Shown piece after piece: positions 53,809-58,540 of a stretch of DNA of 58,540 nucleotides (positions are counted from its first letter, which is position 1; every line of letters begins with the position of its first letter). A program made the position numbers and the translations under genes. This DNA comes from Desulfoscipio geothermicus DSM 3669 (GTDB taxonomy: Bacteria; Bacillota; Desulfotomaculia; Desulfotomaculales; Desulfallaceae): contig NZ_FOYM01000019.1 of assembly GCF_900115975.1 (NCBI RefSeq), positions 1 through 58,540 on the forward strand. Reading direction: 5' to 3'. A model generated the notes under the pieces. That model did no database searches. It was not told the origin of the DNA and was given only the letters and a program-made list of their open reading frames with translations.

Positions 53809-55171
53809 GCCCTCTCCCGGCTCCTTGATTCGGTATATGCACCGAAAAAATCGTTTCACCGCCGGCATGTTCAACGGTTAACCGGCCCGAGTACTTGTCC
53901 ACGATTTCTTTTACAATGGTCAGTCCCAATCCCTGGTTGCTTTTCTTGGTGCTGTAGTGTAGTTCGCACATGCGGTCCCGTGTTTCAGGCGGGATTGGGT
54001 CACCCGTATTGGCCACGGTGAAAATATATTCCCCCGGTTCTCTGGTAATTTCCAGTCTTACGGAGCGGTGCGCCCCTGTATAAGCAGCCGCTGCCTCGAT
54101 GGCGTTGTCCAGCAGGTTTCCCAACAGTGAGTTGGCCTCCATGGTGCTTAAAGGTACACTTTGCAGGCTGCAGTCCATTGAAACGCTAAAAGGTATGCCC
54201 CGGGCTTCGGCCTGGCCCGCCTTGGCAAACAGCATGGCGCTGATACCGGGATTGTCGGTTTTAACCACTTCCGCCGGGTTGGAAATGTCTAAAAACATTT
54301 GTTTCACGTAATCACGGGCTTTATCGCAGGAGCCGACCTCCAAAAGCCCGTAAACCGCCTGCAGGTGGTGGTTGAAGTCATGTCGCTGCTTTCTAATGGT
54401 TTTGATTAACTTGTCCAGGTGGACGATGGTTTCCCCGGCTTGACGGGCCTCAAGTTCTTTTTCTTTTAAGATGGATATTTTTGTTAACACGCCCATGGAT
54501 AACACTGTTATGGTAATAAGTATCAAGCCAAATGAGGCTGCAAACAGGTGAAAATATTTACTAGGCAAGGCACCGGTTTGAGAAACGAACAGCACAATAT
54601 TTAATACGGCCAACATCAGTACGGGCAATAACACCAGTATATACAAGTTCAAATACGCATTTTCGGTCTTTTTTGCAATGCCATCTTTGGAAGCCCGGTC
54701 TTTTAGTTCACCGGCAAAGTCCAGCAGGTGAAAATTATAGCGCCGGCAGGCAATGATAAACAATAAGATAATAGACGCTTCCGTCAGAAAAGCGCCAATA
54801 CGCATGCCATCCCTGCTCAAAATCTCCGGCAAAGAATAACCGGTAATGCTTAATAGCGGGGGTATAATGGCGGCATCCAGCGTCCCGTATATCACAAGAC
54901 CAAGCAAAGCGATAATGGCAACCCTACGCAAAGGTATGCCGGTGACGAACCGGATAATCAGTATATAAATGGCAATCTGTACCAGGCTGTGCAGCCCGAA
55001 AGGTATGGAAGACAGCCTGATGAAATACGAAGATGCCGTTTGGGCCATACCGGTTATTATTAACTGGCGTGGCGTTATGCCAAGGCCCGCCAGTTGAAAC
55101 CCCAGCATGGTCACCAGCAGCGCTTCGGGCAACGAGACCAAAAGCAACGTAAGCAACGACATTCTGTCCAA
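53735..55171 (-). CDS. agrC: AgrC-like sensor histidine kinase
   Basis: The 478-residue protein has seven or so membrane segments in its first 230 residues, then a cytoplasmic kinase with the H-box KQRHDFNHHLQAVYGL near residue 265 and an ATPase domain with NLLDNAIEAA and STKKSNQGLGLTIVKEI (GHKL/HATPase_c_5). It presumably binds the cyclic peptide and phosphorylates the AgrA-like regulator. TTG at 55171, with GGGAGG 9 nt upstream, is the start; the ATG four codons later is too far. A LytTR array lies 49 bp upstream, consistent with autoactivation, although no good -35/-10 follows it. Confidence 0.9.
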   Translation of the reverse strand: MDRMSLLTLLLVSLPEALLVTMLGFQLAGLGITPRQLIITGMAQTASSYFIRLSSIPFGLHSLVQIAIYILIIRFVTGIPLRRVAIIALLGLVIYGTLDAAIIPPLLSITGYSLPEILSRDGMRIGAFLTEASIILLFIIACRRYNFHLLDFAGELKDRASKDGIAKKTENAYLNLYILVLLPVLMLAVLNIVLFVSQTGALPSKYFHLFAASFGLILITITVLSMGVLTKISILKEKELEARQAGETIVHLDKLIKTIRKQRHDFNHHLQAVYGLLEVGSCDKARDYVKQMFLDISNPAEVVKTDNPGISAMLFAKAGQAEARGIPFSVSMDCSLQSVPLSTMEANSLLGNLLDNAIEAAAAYTGAHRSVRLEITREPGEYIFTVANTGDPIPPETRDRMCELHYSTKKSNQGLGLTIVKEIVDKYSGRLTVEHAGGETIFSVHIPNQGAGRGHDRFKQTGRCHSRTYDASVRPGEG

Positions 55172-55219
55172 GGCGTTTTACCTCCCGGTTCTTGCAAGAG
55201 AACCAATATTCCTTTCCAG

Positions 55220-55273
55220 CTTGTCCGAAAAGTGCTTTTGGTTGTCTGAAAAGTGGATATGCTTGTTTGAAAA
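55220..55273 (-). promoter_or_regulatory. LytTR direct-repeat operator upstream of agrC
   Basis: Three boxes, CTTGTCCGAAAA (55220), GTTGTCTGAAAA (55241) and CTTGTTTGAAAA (55262), have an exact 21-bp period and the same orientation relative to agrC as the operator before the secreted-protein gene. A canonical -35 is missing at the expected place, so expression may rely on the activator. Confidence 0.78.
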
Positions 55274-55371
55274 TTCGACCCCTTAAATGAACGGTTGCAC
55301 TGGTAAATTTTTAACATATTTCAACATAAATGCCAACAATCCTTTTTTTATTGCGTTATAACTTGATTGTG

Positions 55372-55458
55372 TTCAGACATGCAAATACCGGTTTTAGACA
55401 ACGATATACCCTTTTCAGACAAGAATAATGGACATATAGCAATTATTAGTAATATAAT
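55372..55458 (+). promoter_or_regulatory. LytTR operator and promoter of the sigma-factor-like gene
   Basis: AGACA-type boxes at 55374 (CAGACATG), 55395 (TAGACAAC) and 55416 (CAGACAAG) have a 21-bp period. Five bp after the last box is TGGACA (55429-55434), then 18 bp, then TATAAT (55453-55458). The box-to--35 distance of 5 bp is the same as in the secreted-protein promoter. The leader to the ATG at 55559 is about 93 nt. Confidence 0.78.
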
Positions 55459-55558
55459 AGGTATATTGGGGGACATTAACAAGATTCAAAATAAATGCAG
55501 GAAATGGTTTTCCAGTTTAACATCCGTTTTGGAGAAAGCATTGAAAGGATTAATAGGA

Positions 55559-56008
55559 ATGATTATGCCGGAAAAGGGAAGTTTGGTAGGCGACCTGGAC
55601 CAGTTAATCATTCAAGTTTATACCGCCGGTTATTATCTGACCGGGTGCCGGGAGAAGGCGGAACGTTTATGCGCCCTGGTTTTCGATAAATATGACCGGC
55701 CTGGTTTGGGGACGCATGAAAACCTGGTGTGGCCTTTATTTTGCCACATTTTCCTGCAGTGTTGCGATGAGCAAGAGGAAATTGGTGGGAATACCGGTTC
55801 CCAGTCGGACTTGTTGCCTGGTGCGGAAGCGATACAGAGAGCTTTACTGGAGTTGCCACCCGGGGAAAGGATGGCGGTGATTCTCAAGTATAAGGCGGGT
55901 ATGGATGGCGAGACCATCGCTAGGTGCATGGATTGCTCGATAAGCCGCGTTTCACGGTTGCTGGCGGCGAGGAAGGAAAAATTGCGCAGGAAATGCTTTG
56001 GCCAATGA
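55559..56008 (+). CDS. ECF-type sigma-factor-like protein
   Basis: The 149-residue protein has a degenerate region-2-like helix (QVYTAGYYLTGCREKAERLC, residues about 17-36) and a clearer region-4 helix-turn-helix: ALLELPPGERMAVILKYKAG followed by IARCMDCSISRVSRLLAARK. It is shorter than usual ECF factors (170-190 residues) and may be a sigma-related regulator or atypical sigma factor. The frame is open back to 55367, but that part is operator and promoter. The ATG at 55559 is preceded by AAAGGA; a second ATG is at 55565. It is divergent from agrC and has its own LytTR-controlled promoter, so it probably relays the quorum signal. Confidence 0.7.
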   Translation: MIMPEKGSLVGDLDQLIIQVYTAGYYLTGCREKAERLCALVFDKYDRPGLGTHENLVWPLFCHIFLQCCDEQEEIGGNTGSQSDLLPGAEAIQRALLELPPGERMAVILKYKAGMDGETIARCMDCSISRVSRLLAARKEKLRRKCFGQ

Positions 56009-56117
56009 ACCTCCTCCTAGACAAGCCCGGGGGGTTCCAAGGTGGTCGAGTAGAGGTATGCCTCGCGGCACACCCCTATCACAGAACCGTACTTGCGCAA
56101 TTAACGCATACGGCTCC

Positions 56118-56822
56118 TCACCGAAGCATTACCGAAATGTACCCTGAAGGCAGCCGAACAGTTTCGTTGACAATTCGTTCCACCTGATTTCTTTTATCAA
56201 AAAGTTGGGGCAGGTTTTCGAGCACTTCTTTTTTCCAATTCTTTAACTGATTTGCAATGCTCTTTGTATTACCGGTGATCCCTGTGGCGGTGTGTATCTT
56301 TAGCTCGGCCTTGCCCCTTGCTCCCGGGAATTTTTCGGCTAATTTATCATGCAGCCTGATAATTGTGCCATCCGCCACTATCAGGTCCTTGAAACCTTTC
56401 AGTTTATCTGAAAGCGTAAGACTGGTGTGGCTGGAAAGCTCTGCTATCCCGTGCGCCAGACACTCTTTAAGAAAGGCGACCAGCTCGTTATTGAAGCGAT
56501 CGTAAAATGATGATGTCACAAGTGTTTCAGCCGATGCGGTCTTGTAAGCCCTTCTTAATGAGGCGAGGGTGCGCTGCATTCCAACTCCAAAGCCGAGCAC
56601 TACGACCCAGAAAAAGATGACCGGGTCGATCTTCCGGTTGCGCTGGACGTAACCGACTTTGGCTGCTGTACCTCTCAGCCACTCCGGGGCAAACATCTTG
56701 TTTAAAACGTTTTCAATCTCATTCGGATTAATTTTCTGGTAACCGGAGCCAATGTGGAACCTCCTCGTAAACATTATTTGGAGAAGAGTTCCACAATCAA
56801 TGGGGTTCATTCCTTCTTCCAT
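56118..56822 (-). pseudogene. IS4-like transposase remnant with internal deletion
   Basis: The 234-codon frame retains the N-terminus of an IS4-type DDE transposase (FVVLGFGVGMQRTLASLRRA-like, VADGTIIRLHDKLAEKFPGARG, LKIHTATGITGN). The DDE core after residue 180 is missing and the frame passes directly into a C-terminal tail. Intact members are about 400 residues. The start at 56822 lacks a good ribosome binding site. It lies 110 bp downstream of, and convergent to, the sigma-like gene. Confidence 0.7.
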
Positions 56823-56989
56823 AGAGCAATTTCAACAATTTTCGTTAGCCATTTTCCAGGAGGGAAATGCTACTCCTGGTTGATTATGGTATATTTAGTG
56901 CTTAACCGAACACCAATGCAGCCTTTCTAGACCACCATTATGGTGTTTCAATTGATATAAGGATCGGTTAAGCAAGCCCTAACTAAGTT

Positions 56990-57202
56990 CTAAACTTTTC
57001 GAAGAAACTCTTTTATTAAAACTAATATCTCGTTAAATTTTGCTTCTATGTTATCCAGTTTTTTAATAATTTCCTTTCTTTGTAAGGTAGCATTATAATG
57101 ATTATTAATCCAAGCCTTAACAAGTCTATATATTAAAAATATGATCAGTAATAAAACTAAAACATTTAACAGTTGAGCCAATAATGTGGCATTAAATTCC
57201 AT
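56990..57202 (-). CDS. Small membrane protein with coiled coil, DUF4083-like
   Basis: The 70-residue protein has one strongly hydrophobic helix (LLNVLVLLLIIFLIYRLV, residues about 11-28) and a charged C-terminal coiled coil (IKKLDNIEAKFNEILVLIKE). GGGGTGA precedes the ATG. The layout resembles DUF4083-type Firmicute proteins. It may belong to the minus-strand group downstream of the Cys-rich gene. Confidence 0.6.
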   Translation of the reverse strand: MEFNATLLAQLLNVLVLLLIIFLIYRLVKAWINNHYNATLQRKEIIKKLDNIEAKFNEILVLIKEFLRKV

Positions 57203-57367
57203 ATCTTCACCCCTAAATGTTATTTTACCTTAAATTGATGAGTTTTTTTATTAAAATGAGCTACAAGGAATCACCTTGCAGCTCATTGCATAGGTTTAAT
57301 GGAATACTGTTGTATAGCCCTCTAAGTTAATTTCTTGAATATAGTACCTCATTAGTTCACTGTTAAC

Positions 57368-57434
57368 AAGCAACAACTCCGATTGGGGAAGGGATGAAAA
57401 AAAGCCGTAGTTAAACTTTTTTTATACTTGTTAT
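57368..57434. repeat. Direct repeat shared with 46936-46997
   Basis: ACTCCGATTGGGGAAGGGA and AAAAAAAGCCGTAGTTAAAC match the segment before the truncated transposase at 47 kb with only a few changes. Here no transposase follows, so it is a solo copy, possibly an insertion-sequence end. Confidence 0.5.
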
Positions 57435-57475
57435 TGTGCGTTCATTTTATACACTATAAGCGTTGCTTTATTTTT

Positions 57476-57613
57476 TTAACCCCTTATCTTTTTCAATAAA
57501 TCTTGAAAAAAATCCACAAAATTTATGCCATAACGATTTATAATATTTGTGATAATTCTTATAATTATTATATTGATAAACATAATAATTATAATTTTAA
57601 ATATTAAATCCAT
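57476..57613 (-). CDS. Tiny hydrophobic membrane peptide
   Basis: The 45-residue peptide has an Ile-rich helix (IFKIIIIMFINIIIIRII, residues about 4-21) and a short polar tail. AAGGAC lies 8 nt upstream of the ATG. It begins 104 bp beyond the Cys-rich gene's stop on the same strand, so it may be its immunity or export accessory protein. No family is recognised, and the low complexity makes the call tentative. Confidence 0.45.
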   Translation of the reverse strand: MDLIFKIIIIMFINIIIIRIITNIINRYGINFVDFFQDLLKKIRG

Positions 57614-57717
57614 ATCTTTTGTCCTTAAATTTTATTTGTAAAAGATTACTTACACATTGTTACGATGCAAAATCCAGATCAACCATTGAACTAATTCAAG
57701 CTTATTCAATTTATCCA

Positions 57718-58320
57718 TTATATTCGATAATACTTCCTTTGACGGTGGGAGTGATGTTCCACATAACCTATCAAACATCCAAGACATACCGAGCAACCAT
57801 AGGGGTTACCTCCAAACAAACAGGCACCACATCCTGCATCACACAAAAATTGAAGCCAACCTGGCAGATCTTCAAAATTGATTGTAATACAATCTTGAAC
57901 ACAATCCCAGTCGCAATCAAATGCTTGTATTTGAACACTATCATCGTTTTCAACTTGTTTAATTTGACCTTTAATAACATCAACTAATTTGCCTTTATCA
58001 TAAGAAGCCTTTGCAAGAAGATTACCATTTTTATCGTAATAAGCCAAAGTACCAGCTAATTTCTTTTCTGTATCTTTCTGAACATAATGAAGTTCAGATT
58101 TTATATAAAAACTGCAAAAAATATCCTTATCAGGTTTATAGTAAATCGCGTATTTAACGTAAGGGTCTTTGGTTGAAAGCACAACCCCTTTTACTTCAAG
58201 ATCCTTATAAGAAAAAATATCTACTTGATTCCAAATTATATCTTTATCTTTAAAAATTTTAGTTTGTTTTAAATTTTTTATAATTGATTTTGTATTATTG
58301 TGCTTTATTTTATCCACCAT
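57718..58320 (-). CDS. Cys-rich putative antimicrobial precursor (halocin C8-like tail), 5' end disturbed
   Basis: The product ends in about 65 residues with nine Cys: FDCDWDCVQDC, then LCDAGCGACLFGG and YGCSVCLGC. Before it is a hydrophilic domain with AYYDKNGNLLAKASYDKGK. The pattern resembles the Cys-rich C-terminal part of halocin-C8-type bacteriocins. The only ATG (58320) lies inside the promoter spacer, upstream of the -10 element, so the true start is unclear or the 5' end, perhaps with a signal peptide, was lost when the promoter segment was duplicated. Promoter and LytTR operator are the same as for the secreted protein at 51742, so quorum control is expected. Confidence 0.6.
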   Translation of the reverse strand: MVDKIKHNNTKSIIKNLKQTKIFKDKDIIWNQVDIFSYKDLEVKGVVLSTKDPYVKYAIYYKPDKDIFCSFYIKSELHYVQKDTEKKLAGTLAYYDKNGNLLAKASYDKGKLVDVIKGQIKQVENDDSVQIQAFDCDWDCVQDCITINFEDLPGWLQFLCDAGCGACLFGGNPYGCSVCLGCLIGYVEHHSHRQRKYYRI

Positions 58321-58410
58321 AAAACACCAAGTCAACCAATCTTGTCTAGAAAGTGGATATCCTTGTCTGAAAACAGCTTTTGGTTGCCTGGATTTTCCGT
58401 TGTCTGAAAG
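58307..58410 (-). promoter_or_regulatory. Second copy of the LytTR-controlled promoter
   Basis: TTGACT and TAAAAT (minus strand, 58307-58335) are 17 bp apart. LytTR cores begin at 58342, 58363 and 58384 (21-bp period; the last has one change) plus one 16 bp further. The whole stretch is a near copy of 52094-52197. Confidence 0.75.
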
Positions 58411-58420
58411 TACTACAACG

Positions 58421-58455
58421 AAAAAAGAGGGTTGCATTTTAGCTAACCCTCTTTA
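58421..58455 (-). terminator. Terminator, second copy
   Basis: GAGGGTT...AACCCTC hairpin with a T-run on the minus strand. Arms differ from the 52207-52242 copy at two positions while a stem is retained. Confidence 0.75.
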
Positions 58456-58456
58456 A

Positions 58457-58540
58457 TTACCATGGCAGTGCCATTATTTTTTCCAGTTTCCCGGCTTTGT
58501 TTGCGGCCAGTATTGCCGTTTGCCTTGTGCCGGAAAAAGT
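58457..58540 (-). CDS. LytTR response regulator, C-terminal end of a second copy (partial)
   Basis: The last 27 codons of a LytTR regulator, FSGTRQTAILAANKAGKLEK to MALPW-stop, run off the window edge. They differ from the copy at 52244 almost only in the last residue. A second agr module presumably continues beyond the window. Confidence 0.8.
   Translation of the reverse strand, partial: TFSGTRQTAILAANKAGKLEKIMALPW

Noticed and set aside
55367-55558. N-terminal extension of the sigma-like gene
   Set aside because: It consists of the operator and promoter, and the repeat period of 21 bp (7 codons) explains the open frame.

Overview
The window looks like the chromosome of a Gram-positive, anaerobic, sulfur-metabolising Firmicute of the Desulfotomaculum/Pelotomaculum type. 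This is inferred from gene content: a sulfolactate lyase cluster, an HdrA fragment, an [FeFe] hydrogenase, a tungsten aldehyde oxidoreductase, two TRAP transporters, an agr-type system, and strong AGGAGG ribosome binding sites. No tRNA, rRNA or CRISPR array was seen.

1-13.4 kb, sulfolactate catabolism. SuyA/SuyB (sulfolactate sulfo-lyase) are on the minus strand. A TSUP anion exporter, a TAXI-type TRAP transporter and a chemoreceptor follow on the plus strand. After a decayed transposase and a long palindrome come an SlcC-like and a ComC-like dehydrogenase. Together they could import sulfolactate, interconvert its enantiomers through sulfopyruvate, split off sulfite, and export or respire it.

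13.4-19.8 kb. Three broken genes (EamA, quinone reductase, HdrA), a small Cys-rich protein, a glycosyltransferase, a purine permease, an [FeFe] hydrogenase and a gamma-glutamylcyclotransferase-like protein. 19.9-27.9 kb is a complete type II Wadjet anti-plasmid operon, jetABCD.

28-38.6 kb, minus strand. A malic enzyme and a tungsten-linked region: MoaD-like protein, aldehyde:ferredoxin oxidoreductase, LacI regulator, iron alcohol dehydrogenase and TRAP DctPQM. Upstream is a tungstate-binding lipoprotein (TupA) behind two tandem Moco/Tuco riboswitches, each with its own terminator. 38.9-45.2 kb holds a deacetylase/DUF4015 fusion, a NamZ-like muramidase, two tiny zinc ribbons and glutamine synthetase. 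Palindromes with a GGGGACAG core recur in the intergenic spaces.

45.3-58.5 kb, accessory region. An agrBCDA-like quorum-sensing module has a Cys-less AgrD and an AgrA frameshifted at an A7 run. LytTR direct repeats with a 21-bp period stand before a secreted-protein gene, agrC, a sigma-factor-like gene and a Cys-rich putative antimicrobial gene. Two unrelated secreted-protein genes share a conserved structured RNA leader. IS110, IS1182-like and IS4-like remnants are scattered among them. The last 230 bases repeat the operator, promoter, terminator and response-regulator end from 52.1-52.3 kb, so a second copy of the module begins at the window edge.
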